Source: Methanocella_A sp963769045 (lineage in GTDB: Archaea; Halobacteriota; Methanocellia; Methanocellales; Methanocellaceae). From it: a stretch of 64,000 bases of DNA. The notes below the pieces were generated by a model. The model did not search any database. It saw nothing but the letters and a program-made list of their open reading frames with translations, and was not told the origin of the DNA. Location of the stretch: positions 1-64,000 of the forward strand of contig CAVYKK010000028.1 of assembly GCA_963769045.1 (NCBI GenBank), read 5' to 3'. The position numbers were made by a program, and so were the translations under genes. This document shows positions 23,483 through 31,576 of the stretch, piece by piece (within the stretch, counting starts at the first letter, position 1; every line of letters starts with the position of its first letter).

Positions 23483-25702
23483 ATGAAAATCGCCGAGCTT
23501 GACATACCTGAGGCGTTAAGGGACTTCTACCTGCAGACGGGCCTCGAGGAGCTGTATCCGCCGCAGGCGGCAGCCATCGAGAAGGGCCTGCTGGACGGGA
23601 AGAGCCTGCTGGCAGCCATCCCTACGGCCAGCGGCAAGACCCTCCTCGCCGAGATGGCCATGCTCAAGTCGATCGCCACGGGCGGCAAGGCGATCTACAT
23701 CGTCCCGCTGAAGGCGCTCGCCTCGGAGAAGTACGACCGTTTCAGGGAGTTTTCTAAGCTCGGCATCAAGGATGGCGGCGTGAAAATAGGCATCGCCACT
23801 GGCGACTTTGACGCGAAGGACGAGTACCTTGGCCAGAAGGACATCATCGTGGCGACCTCGGAGAAGACGGACTCCCTGCTGCGCAACGGCGTCTCGTGGA
23901 TGAATGAACTCACTGTGGTCGTTGCCGATGAGGTACACCTGATCGACTCGGCCAACCGCGGGCCGACGCTCGAGGTCACGCTGGCCAAGCTGATGAAGGT
24001 CAACCCGGGCATCCAGGTGCTGGCGTTGTCCGCGACCATCGGCAACGCTAAAGCTCTGGCAAAATGGCTGAAGGCCGAACTAGTTGTCAGCGACTGGCGG
24101 CCGACTGTGCTGAAAGAAGGCGTGTTCTTTGGCCGGGCGATCAACTTCAAAGAGGAGAAACGCGTCCTGAACGCCGCGGGGCCGGACGAGGTGCTGTCGC
24201 TGGTGAGCGACACGCTGGCAGAAGGCGGCCAGTGTCTCGTATTCGCCAACACGAGGAAGAGTAGCGAGAGCATCGCCCAGAAGGTCTCCCGCCACCTGGC
24301 CAGGACGCTCTCCGATGCCGATAAGGCCCGCTATGACGCGGTGCGGCAGCAGATCATGAAGCACGCGGAGACGGACATCGACCAGAAGCTGGCCGAGTGT
24401 GCCGCTCATGGCGTCGCGTTCCATCACGCAGGCCTGCGGGGCGAGCATCGCAGGATCGTCGAGGATTCTTTCCGTAAGACAGACATCAAGGTGATCGCCT
24501 GCACGCCCACGCTGGCCGCCGGCCTGAACCTGCCCGCCCGCCGCGTAATAATCAGGGATTACAAGCGGTTCGACGTGAACTACGGCAGCGTGCCCATCCC
24601 TGTCCTGGAGTACAAGCAGATGGCAGGCCGTGCCGGGCGGCCGAGGCTCGACCCGTACGGCGAGGCCGTGCTGATCGCCAAGAACTATGACGAGTACCAG
24701 GAACTGCTGGAGAATTACGTGATGGCCGACCCGGAGCACATCACCTCCAAGCTTGGTACCGAGCCGGCCATGCGCGCACATGTGCTTTCGGCTATTGCTA
24801 CCGAGTTCTGCCGTAACAGGAAAGACCTCAAAGAGTTCATGGACAGCACCTTCTTCGCCCACCAGCGGGGCGACCTGTCCTCGATTGTCGACCACGTGCT
24901 GGACTTCCTGCTGGAGGAGGACATGATCGAGGAGAACAAAGGCGGCAGCTTCCGCGCCACTGAACTGGGCTCGCTGACGTCGAAGCTCTACATCGACCCG
25001 CTGTCCGCATCGATCATCATGAAAGGGCTCAAGCGCACGAAAAACATGCCCGAAATGGGCGAGTTCGGTCTGTTGCACCTGATATGCGGCACGCCGGACG
25101 TGAGGTCGCTTTACCTGCGCAGGACGGATTACTCGTGGATCATCAGGTTCGCCGACGAGCACGTCGAGGAATTCCTCGTCGACGTGCCGGACAGCTACGG
25201 CGACGACGTGGAGTTCGAGCAGTTCCTCGCGGCTGTAAAAACAGCCGCCCTCGCCGAGATGTGGATCAACGAGAAGAGCGAGGAAGCGATCACGTCCTTC
25301 TTCAATATCGGCCCGGGCGACGTGCGCAACCTCATGGAGACCTGCACCTGGCTCATGCACGGCACTGCAGAGATATCGCGACTGGCAGGCGTCCCGGCGA
25401 CCAGGATGGCCCGGGAACTGGCTGTCCGCATCGAGAACGGCGCGAGCCGCGAGCTGCTGGACCTGATCGAGCTGTCGGGCGTCGGCCGCGTCAGGGCCCG
25501 CAGGCTCTACGATGCCGGCTACACCAGCCGGGATAAGCTCAAGAGCGCAGACCTCGTAGCGCTGGCGGCCGTATCGGGCATCGGCGACAAGCTTGCGGCC
25601 AGTATCCTGAACCAGCTCGGACGGAAGATCGAGGGCTATGCCCTGCCGGAGCCCGAGGCTTCACAGGCCGGACAGAGCACGCTGCTCAGCTTCAACGATT
25701 AG
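23483..25702 (+). CDS. hel308: ATP-dependent DNA helicase Hel308 (Ski2-like)
   Basis: This 739-residue SF2 helicase acts on stalled replication forks in archaea (also called Hjm). It has the Q-motif LYPPQ (residues 24-28), Walker A AIPTASGKT (45-53), the DEVH box VVADEVHLID (about 150), motif III SATIGN, and motif VI QMAGRAGRPRLDPYG (about 378-392). A winged-helix and ratchet region follow, and the C-terminus has a helix-hairpin-helix domain (LIELSGVGRVRARRLYDAG; LAAVSGIGDKL). The ATG at 23483 is the only reasonable start. The KEOPS gene cgi121 follows after about 115 bp. Confidence 0.95.
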   Translation: MKIAELDIPEALRDFYLQTGLEELYPPQAAAIEKGLLDGKSLLAAIPTASGKTLLAEMAMLKSIATGGKAIYIVPLKALASEKYDRFREFSKLGIKDGGVKIGIATGDFDAKDEYLGQKDIIVATSEKTDSLLRNGVSWMNELTVVVADEVHLIDSANRGPTLEVTLAKLMKVNPGIQVLALSATIGNAKALAKWLKAELVVSDWRPTVLKEGVFFGRAINFKEEKRVLNAAGPDEVLSLVSDTLAEGGQCLVFANTRKSSESIAQKVSRHLARTLSDADKARYDAVRQQIMKHAETDIDQKLAECAAHGVAFHHAGLRGEHRRIVEDSFRKTDIKVIACTPTLAAGLNLPARRVIIRDYKRFDVNYGSVPIPVLEYKQMAGRAGRPRLDPYGEAVLIAKNYDEYQELLENYVMADPEHITSKLGTEPAMRAHVLSAIATEFCRNRKDLKEFMDSTFFAHQRGDLSSIVDHVLDFLLEEDMIEENKGGSFRATELGSLTSKLYIDPLSASIIMKGLKRTKNMPEMGEFGLLHLICGTPDVRSLYLRRTDYSWIIRFADEHVEEFLVDVPDSYGDDVEFEQFLAAVKTAALAEMWINEKSEEAITSFFNIGPGDVRNLMETCTWLMHGTAEISRLAGVPATRMARELAVRIENGASRELLDLIELSGVGRVRARRLYDAGYTSRDKLKSADLVALAAVSGIGDKLAASILNQLGRKIEGYALPEPEASQAGQSTLLSFND

Positions 25703-25816
25703 ATCGTTACTATGACGGCGGCCAGCGCTCGCGCGCGGGCGCATGACCGGCCAGGGCGCCACAGGTATCTCTGGCCGACAAATACTTTTATGACATCCCA
25801 GAGTTATTTTAAACCG

Positions 25817-26329
25817 ATGACCGGGCTCGTGATCACTGGCGGCAGAAAGCGAATCGACGACGTGAAGAAGTTCCTGAAAGCCATCGCGTCCATATCGGCC
25901 GACTATGGCGTCACGGTACAGGCGGCTAACGCCGATGCCATTGCAGGCCGGGGCCATATCGAGTTCGCCGTAGAAAAAGCCGTCGAGTCTTTCGAGCAAA
26001 AGCGGAACCTGGCACGGGATACTGGCATGGAGATCATGCTGTACCTCCGTGGACGCAGGCAGATCGAGAAGGCGCTGGAACTTGGAGTAAAGCCCGGCGA
26101 GAACAGGATCGCGTTCATCATCGTCGGCGATAACGCGGAGAAGGCTTTGCCCGCGGTCGAATCACTGCTGGACGAGGTCGATCTCTCGGTCGTGGACTAC
26201 TCATATGTAAAGGACGACCTGATCATGAGGCTATACGACATCACGCCTGCCGAAGTAGATATTGTAGGCCGGGACAGGGTGCCGCAGCTCGTACGTGAGC
26301 GTTCAGCGCTCCTGGAATTTGAAAAATGA
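25817..26329 (+). CDS. cgi121: KEOPS complex subunit Cgi121
   Basis: This 170-residue protein resembles Cgi121/TPRKB, the KEOPS subunit that supports t6A modification of tRNA. The family signature LYLRGRRQIEKALELGVKPG (about residues 72-91) is clear, followed by a hydrophobic AFIIVGDN strand. Other KEOPS genes are not in the window. The ATG at 25817 lies about 30 nt after AAATACTTTTATGAC, suggesting a leaderless transcript; earlier in-frame ATGs overlap that box and are rejected. It is transcribed in the same direction as hel308, a frequent archaeal neighbour. Confidence 0.88.
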   Translation: MTGLVITGGRKRIDDVKKFLKAIASISADYGVTVQAANADAIAGRGHIEFAVEKAVESFEQKRNLARDTGMEIMLYLRGRRQIEKALELGVKPGENRIAFIIVGDNAEKALPAVESLLDEVDLSVVDYSYVKDDLIMRLYDITPAEVDIVGRDRVPQLVRERSALLEFEK

Positions 26330-26376
26330 GTGGGGGAATCCGCCATAGACAGCCCGGATGCACACGCGCATGCGTT

Positions 26377-26448
26377 CCTGGCGCCCCTGGCGGACCTGAC
26401 AGAAGTCGTATTGCACGGACAAGGCTAAACGTCCAATAGCCTTGACAT
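26377..26448. repeat. Copy of the GGCGCCCCTGGCG intergenic repeat
   Basis: CCTGGCGCCCCTGGCGGACC followed by TGACAGAAGTCGTATTGC (26377-26414) matches the segment at 19987-20030, and resembles the right arm at 31523-31561. The following ATAGCCTTGACA (about 26436-26447) is also found just after the 31.5-kb element. The opposite arm is missing here, so this is a partial copy. Confidence 0.7.
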
Positions 26449-26531
26449 GAAATATTTTAGTCTCATCACCGAGCAGACTCCGCTAAAACTATTTGGTACA
26501 TCCGCGATACATCTGTTTCTTGAGGCGGACT

Positions 26532-27617
26532 ATGCAGGCAGCGGCTATCCATTACTTTTCCGGCACGGGGAACACGCACCGTGCGATTACGATCGTCGCG
26601 GAAAAGCTAAAGAGCGCCGGATATGCGGTCGACATGTACAGGGTTTCCGACATGACGGAGCCTGCCGCGAAGAAGTACAACCTTCACGTGTTCGCTTACC
26701 CGGTTTACGCGCTGGACATGCCTAACATTATGCTCCGGTACATACGGAAGCTGCCGCAGGACAGTGCCCGAGCAGCCGTAATTGCTATTTTCGGCGAGCT
26801 GGGGGCCAGCGGGAAATTTCCAGGATATGAAGGGAACGCGCTGGAGCGGGCCCGTAAGGTGCTCTACGGCAAGGGATACGACGTCTTCTTCACCGGTGCC
26901 GCGGGCTACCCGCACAGCATCACCATCGGGCTCAACCCGCCGGCAAAGGAGGAACAGAATGCCATCCGGGCGAGGTCGGATAAGAAGGTCGAGGAAATGG
27001 CCGATCAGATCGTCCGGCTCCACAGCGACTACCGGTACGAGAGCCCGCTCAACCCGGTATTCGGGATCTTTGGCACCATGTACAGGGCTATCGGCCGCCG
27101 GTCGCTGGGTAAATTGTACGTCGCCGACGACAGGTGCAACGGCTGCGGCTTATGCGTGCGCGCCTGCCCCGCCGGGGCTATTGCGCTTTCCGGCAGGAAG
27201 CCCGGGTGGAGCCTCGAATGCGAGGGTTGCCAGCGCTGTATTAACAGCTGCCCTAACAGGGCCATCCAGACGTCGGTGGTCAGGCTGATCGCGATGCTCA
27301 CGCTCCAGCTACTCTCTCTGGTCACATTCATCGGGCTCTTCTTCCTGCCTTATCGCAGCATTTTCATGGACACCGTTATCGGGCCAATTTTTATAAGCGG
27401 CTGGTGGTCAGGCTTCGTCGTGGCACTGGCTGCATGGGCGATAATATTCTATCTGCTGGGCCGGTACGTACTGGACGAACTGATCCGCGCAGGCGAAAAA
27501 ACAAATTCGCTGCAGCCGATCTTCCATGCGACCTTCACCCGGGGCTACCGGCGGTACCTCGACCCGGGGTTCAGCCCTGTCGAGCCTCTGCCACAGGCCC
27601 CAGGCAGAAAGAGATAG
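26532..27617 (+). CDS. EFR1-type flavodoxin/ferredoxin fusion with C-terminal membrane segments
   Basis: The 361-residue protein combines an N-terminal flavodoxin-like domain (IHYFSGTGNTHRA, residues 6-18, a phosphate-binding loop for FMN), two [4Fe-4S] motifs (CNGCGLCVRACP near residue 203 and CEGCQRCINSCP near 235) and two hydrophobic segments (LTLQLLSLVTFIGLFFLPY; GFVVALAAWAIIFYLLG). It is likely a membrane-attached redox protein passing electrons between FMN and Fe-S clusters; the partner is unknown. The ATG at 26532 follows GAGGCGG. It heads a run of small Cys-rich genes on the same strand. Confidence 0.85.
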   Translation: MQAAAIHYFSGTGNTHRAITIVAEKLKSAGYAVDMYRVSDMTEPAAKKYNLHVFAYPVYALDMPNIMLRYIRKLPQDSARAAVIAIFGELGASGKFPGYEGNALERARKVLYGKGYDVFFTGAAGYPHSITIGLNPPAKEEQNAIRARSDKKVEEMADQIVRLHSDYRYESPLNPVFGIFGTMYRAIGRRSLGKLYVADDRCNGCGLCVRACPAGAIALSGRKPGWSLECEGCQRCINSCPNRAIQTSVVRLIAMLTLQLLSLVTFIGLFFLPYRSIFMDTVIGPIFISGWWSGFVVALAAWAIIFYLLGRYVLDELIRAGEKTNSLQPIFHATFTRGYRRYLDPGFSPVEPLPQAPGRKR

Positions 27618-27692
27618 GGATTACTTTCACCTTACAGAGCGCCATTTTAAATACCGGGAGTGATATTTTCTCTTGGGTGAGCAAGGGGGATT

Positions 27693-27959
27693 ATGTCACC
27701 TGAAGCTACCAGCATGGACCTGGAGTACGTCCCGGGGATCGGCAGTAAAATGGCCGCCGATCTCCGGTCCATAGGCATTTTTAAGACATCCGACCTGAAA
27801 GACAGGGACCCGGAACAGCTTTATTGCGACCTCGAAGAAAAGGCTGGACATCACGTCGATCGCTGCGTTTTGTACACGTATCGTTGTGCAGTCTACTATG
27901 CCTCGAACGAGAGGCATAACCCGGAAAAGCTGAAGTGGTGGAACTGGAAGGATAAGTAA
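27693..27959 (+). CDS. Helix-hairpin-helix protein (Cdd1/pathogenicity-locus-like family)
   Basis: This 88-residue protein starts with a helix-hairpin-helix (LEYVPGIGSKMAADLRSIGI) and ends in the family signature DRCVLYTYRCAVYYASNERH then LKWWNWKD. This corresponds to the Cdd1-like family found widely in bacteria and methanogens with no firm function; non-specific DNA or RNA binding is suggested by the HhH only. The ATG at 27693 is chosen from start context; a second ATG at 27714 is possible. The next gene follows within 10 nt, implying an operon. Confidence 0.85.
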   Translation: MSPEATSMDLEYVPGIGSKMAADLRSIGIFKTSDLKDRDPEQLYCDLEEKAGHHVDRCVLYTYRCAVYYASNERHNPEKLKWWNWKDK

Positions 27960-27968
27960 AAGGTGATT

Positions 27969-28526
27969 GTGTTGGAGTTCGACTATCCGGCAACAGGCGT
28001 ATGCGGTCTCTCTTGCAGGCTGTGTCCCCGGTATCATACTGATGGCAGCAGCCGGTGCGGGGGCTGTAAGAGCCTGTTCAGGATGGGTGCAGGCTGCCCT
28101 TTCATTACCTGCGCCGTAAAGAAAAAGGGGATCGAACTCTGTACCGATTGCACGGAAGGCGAGACCTGCGAGCGGTGGGCGCATCACCGGGAATTGTCGA
28201 AGTCGATCGACTCGTTCATCTGCTACCAGAAGCTGCAGGACAACATTCTGTTCATAAAGCAGCACGGAGTCCGGGCTTTCGAAGAGGCGCAGGAGAAGAG
28301 GTGCAAGCTGCTGGAAGAGATGCTGGCTGGGTACGATGAAGGCAGGTCGAAGAGTTTCTACTGCATCGCTGCCACGGTACTCGAGATCGGGGAACTGGAA
28401 CAGGCGCTGGCATCTGCCGCCGCATCGTCCGCAGGCGTGGAGACGAAGGATAGGGCCAGGGCGATGCGCCGCGTGCTCGAGAGCATCGCGAAAGAAAAAG
28501 GTTATCACCTTGCTCTTAGAAAATAA
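27969..28526 (+). CDS. Cys-rich DUF3795-type protein
   Basis: The protein (about 185 residues) has a DUF3795-like N-terminal half rich in cysteines: CGLSCRLCPRYH, RCGGCKS, CPFITCAVKKKGIELCTDCTEGETCERW. These could bind zinc or an Fe-S cluster. The second half is helical (LEEMLAGYDEGRSKSFYCIAA). The start is uncertain: GTG at 27963, GTG at 27969 or TTG at 27972, all downstream of or overlapping AGGTGA; 27969 is a compromise. It is closely coupled to the HhH gene. Function is unknown. Confidence 0.8.
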   Translation: MLEFDYPATGVCGLSCRLCPRYHTDGSSRCGGCKSLFRMGAGCPFITCAVKKKGIELCTDCTEGETCERWAHHRELSKSIDSFICYQKLQDNILFIKQHGVRAFEEAQEKRCKLLEEMLAGYDEGRSKSFYCIAATVLEIGELEQALASAAASSAGVETKDRARAMRRVLESIAKEKGYHLALRK

Positions 28527-28554
28527 ATTGATTATACTCGATCGGTGATGTGTA

Positions 28555-29091
28555 ATGAGCAACCTGCCGTTGGCAGAACAGAGCATTATGGTAAAGGACC
28601 AGCCATGGCGGACGATAGCGCTTTCGGTAGCCAATACGATCGTCAGCTGGGGCACGGGAACACTGATCTTTTACTTCATAAATCCATGGACAGCCGCGGG
28701 ATATCTGTTATTATGCTTATGTGTGCTGGTCATGCCCACGTATTTCAGGTGCAGGTACTGCGTTTACTACGGCAGACGTTGCACGTCAGGCCTGGGGCTG
28801 ATCTCTTCGAGACTGTTCCGGAAAGGCGACCCGGCCGGCTTTTGCGACCCAAAAAACATCTATCCGGTGGCGATACCGAGCTTTGCCGTGCTCCTGCTGC
28901 CGCTGGCAGGCGGCGTCGTCGGGATGGCCCTGAACTTCTCCTGGATCATGGCAGGCCTCACGGTATTCTACGCCATCGCGGTCATGGGCGGAGGCTTTTT
29001 CTTCCAGCGCAAAGTGGCCTGTAAAGACTGCGCCCAGGGCAGGATCGGCTGCCCGGCAAACCGCAGGATGCACGGCGGCAAGCCGAAATAG
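28555..29091 (+). CDS. Membrane protein with conserved cysteine clusters
   Basis: This 178-residue protein has four hydrophobic segments in two pairs (about residues 21-62 and 104-147). A Cys-rich hydrophilic loop between them (RCRYCVYYGRRCTSGLGLIS) and a C-terminal Cys set (CKDCAQGRIGCPANRR) could bind metal on the cytoplasmic side. No family name is recognised. It follows the DUF3795 gene by 28 nt on the same strand, which suggests joint expression with the EFR1-type redox protein upstream. It converges on fdhD, the two genes being adjacent with no spacer. Confidence 0.65.
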   Translation: MSNLPLAEQSIMVKDQPWRTIALSVANTIVSWGTGTLIFYFINPWTAAGYLLLCLCVLVMPTYFRCRYCVYYGRRCTSGLGLISSRLFRKGDPAGFCDPKNIYPVAIPSFAVLLLPLAGGVVGMALNFSWIMAGLTVFYAIAVMGGGFFFQRKVACKDCAQGRIGCPANRRMHGGKPK

Positions 29092-29844
29092 CTATCGCAG
29101 GACCCTTTCGGGCGCCGAGAATACGTTTACCTTTTCTTTACTCGCGAAACAGCACAGCGTCGCGTTCGCCCGGCGGGCGCTGTCGATGCCGCTGCTAATG
29201 GGCGCTGCCTTGGAAATGATCAGCGGAATCTTCGCCCGGACGGCCTTCATCACCATGCCTGCCGGCTGTCTGCCCGACGAGAGCAGGAAGAGCTGCGACA
29301 GGTCATCGCCCGCCAGCGTCGCCGCCCCGACGACCTTGTCGATGGCGTTGTGCCGCCCGATGTCGAGCGCCTTATACTTCAGATTCCCGACCGCGTCTAT
29401 CAGGCATGCGCTGTGGGCGCCGTGGGTGCGTTCCTGTGTCTCGGAGTACAGGTACTTGAGACTGTCGAGCAGGACGTCGATCTTGAACTTACGGTCGACA
29501 GGGAGGCTGACGCTGTCGTCCCGGCGCTCCCAGTTGACACCGATGCAGCCGGAAGACCGCAGCTCGTACCAGAGGTCGAAGTGCTCGAACGATCGAATCT
29601 TCAGGTACACTCGGCCGTTTTCCTCCCGATAGTCCTCGATATCCTCGCGGCCCTGTACCGCGCCCTCGGTGATCATGTATCCCACGGCCAGATCGATGTG
29701 CTGCTCCGGCGTGGTCACGATCGATGACAGCTTCGTGCCATTGATGATCAGCTCGATGGTCTGCTCGACCATGACCGGATCAGTCATCGGCTCCTCGCCG
29801 GTGCGGGTCACCAGCAAGCACGGGTATTCTTTGACCGGTTCCAT
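29092..29844 (-). CDS. fdhD: Formate dehydrogenase sulfurtransferase FdhD, with one motif Cys replaced
   Basis: FdhD inserts sulfur into the Mo/W-bis-PGD cofactor of formate dehydrogenases. This 250-residue copy keeps the family core (AVGYMITEG, LDIGRHNAIDKVVGAA, LLSSGRQPAGMVMKAVRAKIPLI). At the catalytic loop, however, the usual C-x-x-C appears as GCIGVNW, with Cys100 present and Val at 103. It probably serves the fdhA gene at the left of the window. The ATG at 29844 follows GCGAGG, and lies about 27-30 nt from a TATA box shared with divergent tfx. A TTG at 29859 is an unlikely alternative. Confidence 0.9.
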   Translation of the reverse strand: MEPVKEYPCLLVTRTGEEPMTDPVMVEQTIELIINGTKLSSIVTTPEQHIDLAVGYMITEGAVQGREDIEDYREENGRVYLKIRSFEHFDLWYELRSSGCIGVNWERRDDSVSLPVDRKFKIDVLLDSLKYLYSETQERTHGAHSACLIDAVGNLKYKALDIGRHNAIDKVVGAATLAGDDLSQLFLLSSGRQPAGMVMKAVRAKIPLIISKAAPISSGIDSARRANATLCCFASKEKVNVFSAPERVLR

Positions 29845-29892
29845 TTGCCTCGCACCCAAAGATTTAAACTTTTATAAGCATATGCATTCTTG
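29845..29892. promoter_or_regulatory. Bidirectional promoter of fdhD and tfx
   Basis: The 48-bp gap contains CTTTTATAAG (29869-29878), a near-palindromic TATA box. On the minus strand it would direct a leaderless or nearly leaderless fdhD transcript. On the plus strand the neighbouring TTTAAA (29863-29868) is about 27 nt before the tfx ATG. The two genes must therefore share or compete for one short promoter. Confidence 0.6.
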
Positions 29893-30300
29893 ATGGCTTA
29901 TAAATCATTCCTCACGAAAAGGCAGCTCGCCGTCCTGCGGTTACGCCAGGCGGGCCTGACGCAGGAAGAGATAGCCAGACGGATCAAGACTACCCGTGCC
30001 AACATCAGTCTCATCGAGAAGCGGGCACGCGAGAACGTCGAACGCTCGAAGGAGACCATCCGCGAATGGAACAGCGTCATATCGCCCGTCCGTATTACTG
30101 TCAAGAAAGGCACGGATGTAATGACTATCCCGGAAATCGTCTTTGCAGAGGCAGACAAGGCCTCGATACACGTCAAGTGCGACTCTATCGGCCTGATCAC
30201 GCTGATCAAGAAGGAGAAGGGCCCTGTGATCACCAACCGCATCGTGGACGAGCCGTTCGAGATCGACATCGCGAACTCCGGAGATGTGGCCGTACTGTGA
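29893..30300 (+). CDS. tfx: Tfx-family DNA-binding transcriptional regulator
   Basis: This 135-residue protein has an N-terminal helix-turn-helix (SFLTKRQLAVLRLRQAGL, then TQEEIARRIKTTRANISLIE), the signature of Tfx, followed by an acidic/beta C-terminal domain. In Methanothermobacter, Tfx was reported to bind near the promoter of the molybdate-linked fmd operon, so a role in controlling Mo/W enzyme genes such as the divergent fdhD is a reasonable inference. The ATG at 29893 is leaderless. The stop overlaps the start of the DUF1786 gene, so the two are co-translated. Confidence 0.92.
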   Translation: MAYKSFLTKRQLAVLRLRQAGLTQEEIARRIKTTRANISLIEKRARENVERSKETIREWNSVISPVRITVKKGTDVMTIPEIVFAEADKASIHVKCDSIGLITLIKKEKGPVITNRIVDEPFEIDIANSGDVAVL

Positions 30301-31322
30301 CGTGGGTGTTCGCGGTCGACGTCGGTTCCGGTACCCAGGACGTCCTCATCGCTGACACCGGCCTGCGGCATCCTGACATGAAAATTGTCCTGCCGGCCCC
30401 GACACAGCTCTATGCGGCGAAAATCCGCAGGCTTCGACGGGACTTATTTTGTGACGGCTACACCATGGGAGGCGGCGCCATAACCGGCGCGCTCCGGCGA
30501 CACGCAGAAAAGTATCGCGTAGTCATGACGCCGGCTGCCGCCCGCACCGTCCGTGACAACCCTGACGAGGTCCGGGAGCGGGGCATCGAGATCGGCAAGG
30601 AGAGCGAATTGCCGCCGGGCCATGCAAAGCTCACGCTCATGGACGTGGACATGGATGCCTTTAGGGCGGCGCTGGATATGCTAAACTACAGCCTGCCGAA
30701 AAACATTGCGGTCGCCGTCGCCGTACAGGACCACGGCGTAGCGCCGAAGGGCGTCAGCGACCGGCAGTTCCGGTTCCGGCAGATCGAGAAGAAGATCAGA
30801 AAGGGCGCTACGTTCAGGGATTTTATCATAACCGAAAAGACTAAAATGTTTTCACGGGCCAGCGCGGTCATCCAGAGCCTGAACGACCAGGGCTACGACG
30901 ACGTGCTGGTCATGGACACCAAGATCGCAGGCATCTACGGCGGGCTCTATGGCGTGAAGCTACCGGCCATCGCCATCGACGTCGGCAACGGGCATACGAC
31001 CGCCGCCTCGGTGGCGGAGGATGGGAGAATCGTGGGCGTGTTCGAGCACCACACGATGCAACTGACACCGGAGACCATGCGCGAGTACATCGAAAAGCTG
31101 GCCACAGGCACAATCACCAACGAAGAGGTCTTCGACAGCGGGGGACATGGCGCATATGTCCGGGAGGCGATTACGCCACAGGCAATAGTAACGACTGGCC
31201 CGCGCAGGAATATGGCCTTGAAGACCGGGCTCGACGTGAAGCTCGCCACACCGCTGGACGACGTGTATATGGTCGGACCAGTGGGCATGATACGGGCGTA
31301 TAAGGCATTGAAAGACAGTTGA
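30297..31322 (+). CDS. DUF1786 protein (actin/hexokinase-fold-like)
   Basis: This protein of 341 residues begins VTWVFAVDVGSGTQDVLIAD, an ASKHA-like phosphate-1 loop, and has a second glycine-rich motif, AIAIDVGNGHTTAASV, near residue 225. DUF1786 members are sometimes annotated as pyruvate-formate-lyase-activating-like, but no radical-SAM motif is present here; an ATP-binding or kinase-like role is more in line with the sequence. The GTG start at 30297 overlaps the tfx stop (GTGA). Downstream is a 200-bp palindromic repeat and a convergent transporter. Confidence 0.78.
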   Translation: MTWVFAVDVGSGTQDVLIADTGLRHPDMKIVLPAPTQLYAAKIRRLRRDLFCDGYTMGGGAITGALRRHAEKYRVVMTPAAARTVRDNPDEVRERGIEIGKESELPPGHAKLTLMDVDMDAFRAALDMLNYSLPKNIAVAVAVQDHGVAPKGVSDRQFRFRQIEKKIRKGATFRDFIITEKTKMFSRASAVIQSLNDQGYDDVLVMDTKIAGIYGGLYGVKLPAIAIDVGNGHTTAASVAEDGRIVGVFEHHTMQLTPETMREYIEKLATGTITNEEVFDSGGHGAYVREAITPQAIVTTGPRRNMALKTGLDVKLATPLDDVYMVGPVGMIRAYKALKDS

Positions 31323-31359
31323 TCTCGTTTTTTATTCATGCGTCGCTTATTGTTTCTCA

Positions 31360-31561
31360 GGCTATGTGACCCCTGTCAGGCCCGCCAAGGGCGCCAAGAG
31401 CCAGGGGCGCCAAGGCGATTATCAATGTAAATCTGTATTTGGTGAGAGCGTCTGATTCGCTCGGGCGCCTTCGCGCGCGTAAGAGTACGGACTGTCAAAT
31501 AGTTATCTTGGCGAACTTGGCCCTTGGCGCCCTTGGCGGGCCTGACAGGGGTCACATAGCC
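31360..31561. repeat. 202-bp intergenic element with perfect 39-bp inverted ends
   Basis: Positions 31360-31398 and 31523-31561 are perfect reverse complements over 39 nt, beginning GGCTATGTGACCCCTGTCAG. The inner ends consist of CGCCAAGG/CCTTGGCG units. Inside the element is a CGCGCGCG-like segment near 31470. There is no gene within it. Partial relatives occur at 19987-20030, 20387-20443 and 26377-26448. It lies between convergent genes and looks like a mobile or spreading non-coding repeat. Confidence 0.9.
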
Positions 31562-31576
31562 TTGACAGAGCTTGCA

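Noticed and set aside
31360..31561. Insertion sequence at the 39-bp inverted repeats
   Set aside because: The 202 bp contain no transposase frame and no obvious target duplication; called a repeat only.
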